DNA from: Granulicella sp. 5B5
Lineage (GTDB): Bacteria > Acidobacteriota > Terriglobia > Terriglobales > Acidobacteriaceae
Assembly: GCF_014083945.1 (NCBI RefSeq)
Contig: NZ_CP046444.1
Coordinates: forward strand, 1,240,001-1,304,000
Length of the DNA: 64,000 nt
Reading direction: 5' to 3'
Shown: positions 7,852-17,419 of the stretch, in pieces
Layout of the letters: every line of letters starts with the position of its first letter
How positions within the stretch are numbered: position 1 is the stretch's first letter
Notes under the pieces: generated by a model
What the model was told of the DNA's origin: nothing
The model's input: only the letters and a program-made list of their open reading frames with translations
The model's database searches: none
Made by a program: the position numbers and the translations under genes

Positions 7852-8328
7852 CTACGGGAGCAGTCCTAACTGCTTGCCGAGCTGCACCGCCTGCGTCCGG
7901 CGTCGCGCACCCAGCTTGTCGAAGGCGCGGCTGCAATGGGTCTTGACGGTATTCTCGCTGACGAAGAGCCGCCCGGCGATTTCGCGGTTGCTTAGGCCTT
8001 GCGCGATGAGGCTGAGGATCTCGAGCTCACGGGGCGTAATCCCCAGCACATCGAGCTGTCCCTGGTTCACCGCAAAAGAGACCGGCGCTTCGGCAGGAAC
8101 CAGTACCTCGCGCAGCACGACTTTCTCGCGGGGCTTGGTCAGCTTGATCCCCAACCAAATCCCGAAGCCAGCGAAGATGACGGCAACAAGAGCCCCATAA
8201 ATCTCCAGCGAGTGCTCGATGACCAGGAACTGATACTCCGACCAGCGCAGGACAGCGATCAGCACGCCACCAACGAACCCCAAAAGCAGGACATGGCCAA
8301 GGACGGGGCTGAGAACAGGACGCTTCAT
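7852..8328 (-). CDS. Membrane-anchored LuxR-type HTH regulator
   Basis: A 158-residue protein with two hydrophobic segments near the N-terminus (VLGHVLLLGFVGGVLIAVL, then IYGALVAVIFAGFGIWLGI), a short linker rich in Pro and Glu, and a C-terminal GerE/LuxR DNA-binding domain. The latter shows LGITPRELEILSLIAQGLS, NREIAGRLFVSENTVKTH and FDKLGARRRTQAVQLGKQLG, a complete four-helix HTH. There is no receiver or ligand domain. The layout implies a transcription factor held at the inner membrane that acts there or after proteolytic release. It is convergent with the GAF-PAS kinase gene, with 159 bp between. Domain identity is secure; target and signal are unknown. Confidence 0.85.
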   Translation of the reverse strand: MKRPVLSPVLGHVLLLGFVGGVLIAVLRWSEYQFLVIEHSLEIYGALVAVIFAGFGIWLGIKLTKPREKVVLREVLVPAEAPVSFAVNQGQLDVLGITPRELEILSLIAQGLSNREIAGRLFVSENTVKTHCSRAFDKLGARRRTQAVQLGKQLGLLP

Positions 8329-8689
8329 GCTTATTGGCTGGATTTTACTGCGCCATCCAATCCCAGCGGACAGGAGCGTGCCTTCTTAAATCCTGTCAAG
8401 CGCTCAATCCCATAACCCCCACATTCCAAACCACATCCAGAAACACATTCCCCCACCTCAAACCCCTAAAATAGAAGTAGGAACAAACTGGCTCACTGGA
8501 TAACTGGCAAACTGGCAACTGAAGCCGTAAACCCGCCCCAGCCCGCTCTATCCCCTGTCCTCTATCCCCTTTGCTAGCAATATCATACCCGCAACCATCT
8601 AAAGAATCAGCCACTTACCCCCGGGATCACCCGGTAAGTCGCTGATTCCACTGGATACCACCACTACATGGGGGAGGGGGAGGGGGTAC
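8329..8689. other. Intergenic region, 361 bp
   Basis: Lies between two minus-strand genes. It holds TAAAATAGAAGTAGGAACAA at 8467 (compare 26914 and 48431), a pyrimidine-rich tract CTATCCCCTGTCCTCTATCC near 8548 that also occurs near 17391, the hairpin at 8604-8648, and a G-rich run near 8670. No gene is evident. Confidence 0.6.
8604..8648 (-). terminator. Strong hairpin downstream of the MscS gene
   Basis: GAATCAGCCACTTACC (8604-8619) pairs with GGTAAGTCGCTGATTC (8633-8648) with a single mismatch. Read on the minus strand it lies 41 bp past the MscS stop and is followed by TTTAG, so it may end that transcript, although the T-run is short. Confidence 0.5.
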
Positions 8690-10486
8690 CTACTTCGCCG
8701 GCGCCTCAACCCGCAGCGTCTTCAGCACCAGCTCCGACAGCGAGCTTCGCCGCTCAAAGCGTCCCGCTGCCCGCGTCACATACCGAACCACGAGCTCCGC
8801 GCCGCTGCCCGCCGGCCGCACATTCACCGCCGGCTCAGCCGAGAACTGGCTCAGCCCCCGCTGCCGCGACACCTGCGCCCACTCCGCCTCCGCCGCCTTG
8901 GCGTCCTCAGCCGTCGCCTCGGTCACCGTCTTCAGCACCCGGCCCATCGTCGCGGCCACATCCTGGTCCACCGGAACCGTCACCGTAAACTCGTCCCACA
9001 ACCACTGCCCAGAAGTCGAGAAGTTGAAGTACTGCCCACTGATCGCATACTTGTTGTTGAACGCCACCCGCCGCCCCGTCGGGTGCCCCGCCGACGCCCA
9101 GTTCCCCGTCTCCAGCAGCGTCGTTCGAAACACGCCAATCTCAACCACCTCTCCCGAAACGCCGTTGATCTCCACCGCATCGCCGACGCCAACGCCGCTC
9201 TTACCCATCAGGATGAACCACCCCACAAACGCCAGGATGAAGTCCTGCAATGCCACCGTCAACCCAGCTGTCACCAGCCCAATCACCGTCGACAACTGGC
9301 TCGGCGAACCAAACACCACCATCAGGATAGCCAGCAACATCACGCCCTGAACGCTCAACCGAGCAATCCAGCTCAGCGTCCGCGCCCTTCGCCGGTCGGC
9401 CGTCTCACGCTCCGCAATCCGCCGCGCCAGCGCACTCAGCACGATCCCTATAATCAGGATCACCAGCACGATCATCACCTGCACCACAATCAGGTGCGCC
9501 ACAATCCGGTGCTGCAGCGTAAGCTGCGTCGCCCACCGCCCATACACATCGGCCAGCCGGTTCTCGGTCGCTATGCGGTCGTCATACAGCGTCACTAGCT
9601 CACGCTGCAGAGCCATCCGCTTCAACCCGGTCAACCGGTCGGAGCTCGCCATCGTCCCCGCATTCGCAGCCGCGCTGTTGCCGCTCGTCGTGGCCGCCTG
9701 CTCCAACGCATTGTGCTGAGTCGTCAGGTTCGCGGCATCGCTCTGCGCCGCTGCCTGCGCCTGCAGCACCAGCGCATAGCGGTTGTTCTGGCTGCGCCAC
9801 GCCGTAACCAGCCCCGACAGCGTCCGGTACCGCGACACCGCGAGCACCGCCACCTGCCCATTGCCCACGCCACCCGCCGCGTCATACTGCTTCATCGACG
9901 CCTCGCGCGCCGTCAGTTCCTGCTGGATCGCGCCGCGCTCATCGCCGCTCGCCCGCGCCAGGTCGCCCTTCGCATCGTCCAGCTGGTCCTGGTCGAGCCC
10001 CAGCTGCGCCTTCGCAATGTCCTCGTCATCGCTGCCCTTCGCCACACTGTTCAGCGCCACCTGATCGCTCGCCACCAGCGCCGTCAGCTGCGTCACCTTC
10101 TTCTGTAGCTCCAGCGCCTCGCCCGTCAGCGTCCGCTGCTTTAGGTTCTGCTCGCGCAACGCCGTCGCGAACGCCTGGTCCACCTCATGGTCTGCCAGGC
10201 GCTCCGCCTGCCGCGCAAACGTCAACTCCTCCTGAGACACGGCCAGCGCCGCCAGCGTCTGCGCCGTCTTCCACGGAGTCTCATCCACCAGGGTCTTCTC
10301 CTGGCCGCGCATCCCCTTGCGCAGGAACGGGAGGTCCGCCATCGCATCGTTCGTCCGCCATGCAATCGCCAGCCCAATCCCCAGCGCCACCAACAACACC
10401 GTCAACGTCGTCCGCGCAAACTTGCCCAGCAGCGGCGACTCCGTCCCCCCACCCTGCACAGTATTCCTGCCCCGAGAACCCTTCAT
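8690..10486 (-). CDS. MscS-family mechanosensitive channel protein with long periplasmic region
   Basis: A 598-residue protein. A first membrane segment (LTVLLVALGIGLAIAW) near residue 25 is followed by about 290 residues rich in Ala, Gln, Leu and charged residues, likely helical or coiled-coil and periplasmic. Further membrane segments follow (VVQVMIVLVILIIGIVLSAL, VQGVMLLAILMVVFG, VIGLVTAGLTVALQDFILAF). The MscS pore and beta domain include GVGVGDAVEINGVSGEVVEIGVFRT. Such channels release solutes on osmotic downshock; large members may serve other ion or signalling roles. The ATG at 10486 is the first in frame. The next gene upstream on the strand is the TonB receptor, with a gap of 113 bp. 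The substrate is unknown. Confidence 0.85.
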   Translation of the reverse strand: MKGSRGRNTVQGGGTESPLLGKFARTTLTVLLVALGIGLAIAWRTNDAMADLPFLRKGMRGQEKTLVDETPWKTAQTLAALAVSQEELTFARQAERLADHEVDQAFATALREQNLKQRTLTGEALELQKKVTQLTALVASDQVALNSVAKGSDDEDIAKAQLGLDQDQLDDAKGDLARASGDERGAIQQELTAREASMKQYDAAGGVGNGQVAVLAVSRYRTLSGLVTAWRSQNNRYALVLQAQAAAQSDAANLTTQHNALEQAATTSGNSAAANAGTMASSDRLTGLKRMALQRELVTLYDDRIATENRLADVYGRWATQLTLQHRIVAHLIVVQVMIVLVILIIGIVLSALARRIAERETADRRRARTLSWIARLSVQGVMLLAILMVVFGSPSQLSTVIGLVTAGLTVALQDFILAFVGWFILMGKSGVGVGDAVEINGVSGEVVEIGVFRTTLLETGNWASAGHPTGRRVAFNNKYAISGQYFNFSTSGQWLWDEFTVTVPVDQDVAATMGRVLKTVTEATAEDAKAAEAEWAQVSRQRGLSQFSAEPAVNVRPAGSGAELVVRYVTRAAGRFERRSSLSELVLKTLRVEAPAK

Positions 10487-10599
10487 CGTTCCATTTTCGC
10501 ACTCTCTCGCTTTACAGCCGTTAACAGGGCAAGGACGCAGCCCTCAAAGCCGCGCCCTCACCTTGCTACTTCCTATTTCCTACTCACTACTTCCTGCTT

Positions 10600-13500
10600 T
10601 TAGAAGTTGAACGAAGCCGACAGCTGCACGCGCCGAACAGCATCGTTGGTGGTAAACAGTGATCCAGCCAATCCTGTCAGCTGTCCAAAGCTTGGCGAGC
10701 TCAACGTGCCGTTAGGCGCGGCGCGGTCCACTACGTTGAACAGGTTCTGGAACTGCACCGCTAGCACCAGGTTGTACTTCCGGCCGCTGGAGACGCCGCC
10801 ATGGAATCCGCCACCGCCACCACCGCCGCGATGACCACCACCGCCCGGCCCGCCACTACCCGGAGGAGGACCGCCCTGGCCAGGACCGCGGCCCTGCTCA
10901 ACACCAGCCACGCCCTTCTTCTGCCCGAAACCGATCGTCTTACTGATACGCACGTTCGTCGTAAACGACGCCGGCCCCGTGCAATAGTTCGTCGGAATCT
11001 GCGCGTACGGCGCGCCGGGGCTCTTGCCTGGATCGACGAAGGTGCCGCAGCCCGCAAATGTCTTTGCCCCCGGCGTACCAGCCGTCGCAAAGATGGGGCG
11101 CGTGTTGTTCGTCAGGTAGCCGAAGTTATCTTCACCCGTCGTGATGTTTACTGGCGTTCCCGAGCGCGCCGCCACCAGCGGCGAGACCGAGATCAGGTGC
11201 GGGAAGTTGAAGCTGCCGAACAAAAACAGCTGGTTCTTGATGTCAAAGCTCGCGCGACCGAAATCTGCACCAATGTTGTAAGGGTCCGTGGGCTGGCTGC
11301 TCACGCCCGCCGTATCCGACTTCGTATCGAAGTTGATCACATAGAAGCTCGACAGCGACCAACGGGCCGAACCGCGGTAATTGAAGTTCGTAATGAACTG
11401 GTTCTGCCGATAGTAGCCCTCGGTCAAATATGTGTTTTTGATCGGCGCGTTCGGGTCTGTCACATCCGCTGCTGCATTCAGGTTGGCATTCAACAACTGA
11501 TGAATGCCGACCACATGCTGATAGTTGAACGAGACCGTCGCATACTTGAACGGCTGAATGTCGGCTCCCAGGTTCGTCTGCTCCTGGTAAGGCGAGCGAT
11601 AGTTCCTCGAGAAGTTCGCCTTCGTCTGCACCTCTTGCGTCTGCACATGGCCCGCAGTCGGCGTCGCGCCGCAACCAGTCACCACCGTCGTGGAGCAGGT
11701 AGAACCAGCCGCATTGCTGAACGGTACGTTCGTTGTCGTCGATGGCACTTGGTTCGTGCCGTTCTCCTGCACCGTGTCCAACTGGTTGCCCAGGGCCAGG
11801 CGGTCATAGAACAAACCAAATCCCGCGCGCACCACTACAGCCGGCCCACCGCTCTTCTTCTTGCCTACGCCGTAGGCCAGCGCCACACGCGGTGCAAAGT
11901 CTGCCTTGTCATGGATGAAGTTTTGCGTCTCATATCGAACACCGTAGCTGAATGTCACATTCGGCTTCGGCTTCCAATCATCCTCTGCATACAGGCCTGC
12001 ATCCACGGTCGTGGCCTTGGTTGTCGGCTGGTTGTAAGTCACAATCGAGAATTGGCTCGGCGTGCCGTTGATGTAGTTCTGCAGCGCTGTCGCTGTCGCA
12101 GTACTCAGGAACGTGAAAGAGCCATTTGAGTTTGCATTGGTCGTATTCGTATCAAACGTCTGCCGCACGCGCCCGCCAAACCGGATAAAGTTGTGCGCCA
12201 ATGCAATGGACGTGTAGTTCTGGTACTCGAAGTGGTTCTGCACATCTTTCGTCGTCCCTGTGCTGGCATCGCCGCCTGTCACAAAGCCACCGGCAACGGA
12301 AAGTTGCGGCGTCGTATTCAAGGGCGTATCCGCCGTTGAGCTGCGCTGCCACTCAAAGTGGATCTCGTTGATGACCTTCTGCGAAAGTGTCGCATTTTCG
12401 CTGATCTGGACGTCCTGCTCGCCTTGCGTCGCCGTATAAGCGTTATCAGGCAACTGGATTCCACCGATGCCCTGATTATTCAGCGTTGCATGTTCGTCGC
12501 GATACCGCATCGTCAAAGTATTGTTTGCGCCCAATGCCAGATCCACGCGCGGACTCACGTCATAACGCGTCTGCGGAGCGGCAACCGCCGCCGTATATTG
12601 AAGGAAGTTCAGTGTCTCGCAACCCGTCGTCTGTCCCGGCGCGCACGGTGTTCCTGGGTTCGCAATCTCCGAGTAGAGAGACTCCGGATCGATGATCGAG
12701 TTGTTCTGAATATCGCGGTACTGGCCGCCAAACGTGAACGACGAGTTCTTATTGATCGGCCCGCTGATCTGTCCGTTCAGCAAGAACGTGTGGTACGCCG
12801 GTTGTGGCACACCCGCCTGCACGATCGGGCTGCCCGTATTCAATGCATTGTCATTCGCGTTGAACTGAAAGCCGCCGTGAAACTGGTCCGAGCCCGGCTT
12901 CGTGAAGATCTCCACGCGCCCGAAGCCCGGCTTGTCATACTGTGCCGAGAACGGGTTCTGGTTGATGCGGATCTCGCGGATCGACTGCTTCGGCGGCAAC
13001 TGTCCACCCGTAAAGCCATCGATGTAGAACTGCGCTCCATTCGGTCCTGCCGCCGGTCCGGCCAGCGCCTCCAACTCGCTCTGCAGATCGTCCGGGTCGT
13101 CCGACAGTGCATCCAGGTCCTTGCCTGCCAGCACTGTCGCACTGGCATTGCTGTCCGGATCAACGGACAACTGCGCCGCCGTGTCATCCACGTTGATCGT
13201 CACGTCTGTGCCCACCTGCATCTTCACGTCGAACGTCTGTCCCGCCACGCCTGGCAGCACCTTCATGTTCAGCGCCGAGTACGTCGCAAACCCCGGCATC
13301 TGCACCACCAGCGTGTACGTCCCCGGAGGCACCGTCAAGCTGTACGTGCCATCGCTGCCCGAGCTCATCTGCTTCGCCGCCGCTCCCTTGCTCGGCGTCA
13401 GCGTCACCTTCGCGCCCGGAATCAGCGACCCATCCGGATCGACCACCGTGCCATGCACGCGCGTTCCCGCACTCGCCGGTGCTGCTTGCGCGGTCGCCAT

Positions 13501-13611
13501 CGGGACTGCGGCAGCCGTCTGGGCCGCCATCGTCATCGCCCCCGGCGCCAGCCCTATAGCAGCGGCTGTCGTGTAAATCCACATCTTCATCGTCTGCTTA
13601 CGCAAAAACAT
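10600..13611 (-). CDS. Oar-like TonB-dependent outer-membrane receptor
   Basis: A 1003-residue outer-membrane beta-barrel. After a signal peptide (IGLAPGAMTMAAQTAAA) comes a carboxypeptidase-regulatory-like domain (GTVVDPDGSLIPGAKVTL, GTYSLTVPPGTYTLVVQ). A plug-like region follows (QSIREIRINQNPFSAQYD, GRVEIFTKPGSDQFHGG), then a long barrel ending in Phe (RRVQLSASFNF). This layout is characteristic of the many Oar/OmpA-type receptors of Acidobacteria, usually tied to uptake of glycans or peptides; the ligand here is unknown. A Gly/Pro-rich stretch near 10795-10890 interrupts the last barrel portion. The ATG at 13611 has AGGAGA upstream. No partner SusD or TonB gene is adjacent. Confidence 0.85.
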   Translation of the reverse strand: MFLRKQTMKMWIYTTAAAIGLAPGAMTMAAQTAAAVPMATAQAAPASAGTRVHGTVVDPDGSLIPGAKVTLTPSKGAAAKQMSSGSDGTYSLTVPPGTYTLVVQMPGFATYSALNMKVLPGVAGQTFDVKMQVGTDVTINVDDTAAQLSVDPDSNASATVLAGKDLDALSDDPDDLQSELEALAGPAAGPNGAQFYIDGFTGGQLPPKQSIREIRINQNPFSAQYDKPGFGRVEIFTKPGSDQFHGGFQFNANDNALNTGSPIVQAGVPQPAYHTFLLNGQISGPINKNSSFTFGGQYRDIQNNSIIDPESLYSEIANPGTPCAPGQTTGCETLNFLQYTAAVAAPQTRYDVSPRVDLALGANNTLTMRYRDEHATLNNQGIGGIQLPDNAYTATQGEQDVQISENATLSQKVINEIHFEWQRSSTADTPLNTTPQLSVAGGFVTGGDASTGTTKDVQNHFEYQNYTSIALAHNFIRFGGRVRQTFDTNTTNANSNGSFTFLSTATATALQNYINGTPSQFSIVTYNQPTTKATTVDAGLYAEDDWKPKPNVTFSYGVRYETQNFIHDKADFAPRVALAYGVGKKKSGGPAVVVRAGFGLFYDRLALGNQLDTVQENGTNQVPSTTTNVPFSNAAGSTCSTTVVTGCGATPTAGHVQTQEVQTKANFSRNYRSPYQEQTNLGADIQPFKYATVSFNYQHVVGIHQLLNANLNAAADVTDPNAPIKNTYLTEGYYRQNQFITNFNYRGSARWSLSSFYVINFDTKSDTAGVSSQPTDPYNIGADFGRASFDIKNQLFLFGSFNFPHLISVSPLVAARSGTPVNITTGEDNFGYLTNNTRPIFATAGTPGAKTFAGCGTFVDPGKSPGAPYAQIPTNYCTGPASFTTNVRISKTIGFGQKKGVAGVEQGRGPGQGGPPPGSGGPGGGGHRGGGGGGGFHGGVSSGRKYNLVLAVQFQNLFNVVDRAAPNGTLSSPSFGQLTGLAGSLFTTNDAVRRVQLSASFNF

Positions 13612-13764
13612 TGTCTCTCCTAATAGCTATCTCACTAGCAGTTGCACGGCCTGCACCGGCTCCCACCGACAGAACTTTCCTTACGCCTCGTGCACGTGTT
13701 ACGAGGCCCACTTCTCTGCACTCATCTCGATCCGCCTTCCAGCGCCCGGAGGGCTTCTTTGGGC

Positions 13765-14897
13765 TTACCGGCCACCGCCGCCAGCAGCATCCGCTCCCTC
13801 TGCGCCACTGCCCAGGCTCCACGGCGACAGCGTCATCTCTCCGGAAGGCGAGGCCGTCAACAACGGCTCCACGCCAACCACCATCGTTACAACGGTGCTC
13901 TTACCCGGGTCTTCAGCCGGCGAACTCGCCACGATCATCACGGCCTCACCCGTCTTAAGGTTCGCGACTGTCTCCGTCGGCAGCCGCGACAACATCTGCG
14001 AAAGGTCCGCGCCTCCGCGGCCCGCGCGCTGCGCCGATCCAGTCGAGTTCGCCGCCCCGCGCCCTGCCCTGCGCTAGTGCCCTTCATCCGCGCTGCAATC
14101 ATCTCCGCCATCCGCGGAGCGATCCGCCGCACGTTGCTCTTCGGCGTGACCGTTACCGTCACCATCTTCTTCGTCGCCAGGTCCTTCAGCGTAACCGTCC
14201 CCGCTGAAGCATCCACTACTGTCAGCAGCCCGGAGAAGTTCCTGAACGTCCCCGCCACCATCTCGTCTGCGGTAATCGTCAGCCCGTCCATAGCCTTGGT
14301 GCCGCGCACCCTCAGCTGGTCGCCTACCTTCACAGCCGTCAACGGGCACACCGTCGCATCCGTAAAGCTCACCGAATCGCCCGAGTAGTGCCGAATCACC
14401 GTCGATGGCGTCACCGCCACCGTCACTGTCTTCAGCCCGCTGGAAAGCTCAACCTTGCTGCCGGCTACATCGACGCTCTTCACAATGCCGCCGATGCCCT
14501 GCGTCCACGCCGCCTCTTCTGCGGCATGGCTCTGCGCAATCGCCGCCGCCTTCAGCACATACATCTTGGACGCCGCCAGCGTCGTGCCCGTATCGCCCGC
14601 GGTGCCCAGCACGATCGCCTTGTCGCCCACCACAATGTCGGCCACTGTGCCCGCCTTCGCGTCCTTCGCCGCAGCTCCGGGCGGCACAATCAGCACCTTC
14701 GTCGCAGGTGACACCGTCACCGTGTAGTCCTGCCCCGCCGAAGTGGTCAGCGTCAATCCGTTCGCGGATGTCGCCTTTACCGTCCCGGCCTGGTGTGGGG
14801 TCTGGGCCGTCATCGTGCGCGGAACCATCAGCGCCACCGCTGCTACCGCGACCATCGTTCCCCGTTGCAACCAGCGTCTTTGCATCTCTTGTCTCAC
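13765..14897 (-). pseudogene. DUF5666-like exported protein with a frameshift
   Basis: Repeats of a small beta domain (GTVKATSANGLTLTTSAGQ, GGIVKSVDVAGSKVELSSG, GLLTVVDASAGTVTLKDLA) follow a signal sequence (VAAVALMVPRTMTAQ). The pattern resembles DUF5666 proteins, which are exported and of unknown function. The first frame degenerates into an Arg-rich tail after GTSAGQGAG near 14060. The natural continuation lies in another frame (ANSTGSAQRAGRGGADLSQM, then LPTETVANLKTGEAVMIVAS) to a stop at 13765. Restoring one G in the run at 14055-14058 joins them into about 377 residues. The start is uncertain: GTG at 14897 or ATG at 14885. Confidence 0.65.
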
Positions 14898-15042
14898 AAT
14901 CTTTCGGCTCCACCTGTGCCCTCATACTGCATCAAATAGGCTGCACTTCCAGTGGGTCTATCATTGATACGAACGAGGCAGTCAAAAGTTTCTACGCAGC
15001 CGCCACTTCCAGCTGTGAAATTATCTCCGTCGTAAAACGACA

Positions 15043-15068
15043 GGGCGCGGACCGCATTGGCCGCGCCC
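15043..15068 (-). terminator. Terminator of the CocE/NonD gene
   Basis: GGGCGCGG (15043-15050) pairs with CCGCGCCC (15061-15068). Read on the minus strand, the hairpin lies 19 bp past the stop of the hydrolase gene and is followed by TGTCGTTTTA, a usable T-rich tail. Confidence 0.65.
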
Positions 15069-15087
15069 CTTGAACCTTAAGCCTCGC

Positions 15088-17007
15088 CTAAGGCAGCGAT
15101 ACACCATCCGCCATCGGCAGCTCCAGCCTGCTTCCATCGTAGATCGTGATCGTCTCCGCCTTATACGCGTCCGCCGGCGCCTTCATAATGTTCTCCACAT
15201 ACGTCTGCGGGTTGCGGTCGTACAGCGGAAACCAGCTCGACTGCACCTCCACCATCATCTTGTGCCCCGGCAGAAACGTGTGGTCCACGCCATGCAGGCT
15301 CCACTTGTACTCGGTCACCTCGCCAGCCTTCACCGGCTCGGGATCGGTAAAGCTCTTCCGGTACCGCCCCCGCAGAATCTCCTCGGCCACCATCAGCTGA
15401 TACCCGCCCTCACTCGCCGGATACACATCGACCAGCTTCACAATCCAGTCGCCATCCGTACCTGTCGTCGCCGCCTTCAGGTCGGCGACCACATCACCCG
15501 TCACCGTCACAGGGCTCTTCAGCTCCGCCGTCGAGAAGTTCGCCAGGTCCTTGCGGTCGCTCACAAAACGCTGGTCCTCCACCAGCCACGTCCGCCACGT
15601 CGAACCCACACCATACGTCGACTGCACCGGCCGGTGCCGGTACGGAATCGGGTTCGCAGGGTCAGCCACATACGAAGCCGACTTCTTCTCCGCACTCGGC
15701 TTCGCAAACCCCAGCTTCCCTGCCGGATCGAGATACGCATCCTGCTCATGGAACCCCTGCTTGGGAGGCCACACCGCATAGCGGTGCCACTGGTTCTCCC
15801 CCGTCCGGAAGCTCGCCGTGTCCTTCAAGTCGAACCCTGGCTTGTCCTTCAGATACCACTCGAAGAACGGTGCCTCAATCTTCGTCCGGTAGTAAGCGCC
15901 GGTCTTCTCGTCACCGAACATCACCGTGCCAAACTTCCCGCCCAGCTCATCGCCCGGCCCGCGTGACCACCCACCATGGTTCCACGGTCCCAGCACCAGG
16001 TACACCTTGTGCGCCCCGGTCGTCTCGCCAGTCTCATCCGCCGGCTCATGCGGCCGCAACGCCGCATACTCCGCTTGCGTGCCCCACATATCTTCCTGGT
16101 CCCAGTACCCGCCCACCTCCAGAGTCGGCACCTCCGGCTCATGCAGATGCGGCTCCACCGCCATATCGCGCCAGAACTTCACATAGCTCGGCTGCGACAG
16201 GAACACCTTAGCCGTCGGCAGCTCCGTCATCCCCGCCGCCTTCGCCGCGCCCTCGAAATTCACGTGGCTCAGAAAGAAGTCGTACTGGTCCTCCTTCGAG
16301 TTCGCGCGAACGTCCGTCTTCTGCGCCTCCAACTCCTGCACGTAGTCGAACCCATACGTCTCGCGAAACGCCCCGTTATGGAAGAAGTCATCGCCCAGCC
16401 AGATGTTGGTCATCGGCGCCTGCGGGCTGATCGCCTTCACCGCCGGATGCGCATCGATCCCCGCCATCATTGACAGGAACCCCGGATAGCTCACTCCCAG
16501 CACACCCACGCGCCCATTGTTGTTCGGCACATGCTTCAGCAGCCAGTCGATCGTGTCGCGCGTGTCCGTCGTCTCGTCCACGTCGTCCTTCGTCGTGTGC
16601 GCAACGATCGGTCTGTTCATCACAAACTTCCCACCCGACTCATACCGCCCGCGGATGTCCTGCTCCACATAGATGTACCCGCTCTCCGCCAGCTCCGGCT
16701 TGCCCAGCTTCACCGTCGTCGGCGTATCCCCATCCACGCCATACGGCGTCCGCGTCATCAGAAACGGCAGCGGCGCTCCGCTCTTCTCGCTGCCCACCGG
16801 CCGCAGGATGATCGTGTGCAGCGTCACGCCATCGCGCATCGGGATCATCACCTCGGCCCGCTCATACTCCGGCCCGTGATAGTCCTTCAACATCTCTGCG
16901 ATCCGCGAATCCCGCGCCTGTTCGGCAGTCTGTGCCGGCTTCGTCTGCGCCGCCATCACACCCGCCACACACATCCACACCGCCGCCGCTATCTTCGCTC
17001 CGCGCAT
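15088..17007 (-). CDS. CocE/NonD family alpha/beta hydrolase, exported
   Basis: A 639-residue hydrolase of the X-Pro dipeptidyl peptidase / cocaine esterase / glutaryl-7-ACA acylase group. The N-terminus is a signal peptide (IAAAVWMCVAGVMAAQ). Family marks are MIPMRDGVTLHTIILRP, TRTPYG, YVEQDIRGRYESGG, and the nucleophile motif GVSYPGF with Ser173. The C-terminal jelly-roll domain has the usual KMMVEVQSSWFPLYDRNPQT and VYPASEGGYQLM. It probably cleaves esters or amides in the periplasm; the substrate is unknown. The open frame extends 21 codons further, but the ATG at 17007 has CGAGGAG nine bases upstream. The next gene upstream is a CDGSH protein. Confidence 0.85.
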   Translation of the reverse strand: MRGAKIAAAVWMCVAGVMAAQTKPAQTAEQARDSRIAEMLKDYHGPEYERAEVMIPMRDGVTLHTIILRPVGSEKSGAPLPFLMTRTPYGVDGDTPTTVKLGKPELAESGYIYVEQDIRGRYESGGKFVMNRPIVAHTTKDDVDETTDTRDTIDWLLKHVPNNNGRVGVLGVSYPGFLSMMAGIDAHPAVKAISPQAPMTNIWLGDDFFHNGAFRETYGFDYVQELEAQKTDVRANSKEDQYDFFLSHVNFEGAAKAAGMTELPTAKVFLSQPSYVKFWRDMAVEPHLHEPEVPTLEVGGYWDQEDMWGTQAEYAALRPHEPADETGETTGAHKVYLVLGPWNHGGWSRGPGDELGGKFGTVMFGDEKTGAYYRTKIEAPFFEWYLKDKPGFDLKDTASFRTGENQWHRYAVWPPKQGFHEQDAYLDPAGKLGFAKPSAEKKSASYVADPANPIPYRHRPVQSTYGVGSTWRTWLVEDQRFVSDRKDLANFSTAELKSPVTVTGDVVADLKAATTGTDGDWIVKLVDVYPASEGGYQLMVAEEILRGRYRKSFTDPEPVKAGEVTEYKWSLHGVDHTFLPGHKMMVEVQSSWFPLYDRNPQTYVENIMKAPADAYKAETITIYDGSRLELPMADGVSLP

Positions 17008-17106
17008 CCATCGCTCCTCGAAATCATTCGTATTCGTACCTACGATAAAAACACAAAAGCCTTCCATCATTCGACGAAAGGCCCTTGCTCATCTGGAAAA
17101 CGTCGC

Positions 17107-17334
17107 TTAGGTCAGGTTGCTCGGCACCGGGCTCGTCTCACAGACCCAGTTATTCCGCGAGTGCGCCCCATCGCAGAACGGGCGCTTCTCGCTCATCCCG
17201 CAGCGGCACAGGCTGACCGCCGGCTTGCCCGTCAGGTCCCACTCTTTGCCGTCGGCGTCCTTCAGCACAATGTGCCCTTCCACCCGCAGCGGCCCATTCG
17301 GACGCACCGTAATATGCACTGTCGCTTCTGACAT
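17107..17334 (-). CDS. CDGSH iron-sulfur domain protein
   Basis: A 75-residue protein whose C-terminal half has the full CDGSH ligand pattern CRCGMSEKRPFCDGAH: three Cys and one His that bind a 2Fe-2S cluster in a single domain. Bacterial members are small cytosolic redox or iron-handling proteins without a membrane anchor, as here. The N-terminal part (VHITVRPNGPLRVEGHIVLKD) matches the usual beta strands of the family. It is in a run of minus-strand genes with moderate gaps. The function within the cell is unknown; the domain call is secure. Confidence 0.9.
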   Translation of the reverse strand: MSEATVHITVRPNGPLRVEGHIVLKDADGKEWDLTGKPAVSLCRCGMSEKRPFCDGAHSRNNWVCETSPVPSNLT

Positions 17335-17419
17335 CTTGGAATCCTCCGTTCCACCTCAGCATACCAGTGGCACTCTCGCGCCTGCTCTATCCTCTATCCC
17401 CTGTCCTCTATCCTCTGCT

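Noticed and set aside
10801..13623. Long plus-strand frames opposite the Oar-like receptor (to 442 codons)
   Set aside because: Arg-rich, low-complexity shadows of a high-GC minus-strand gene; no domain or ribosome-binding site.
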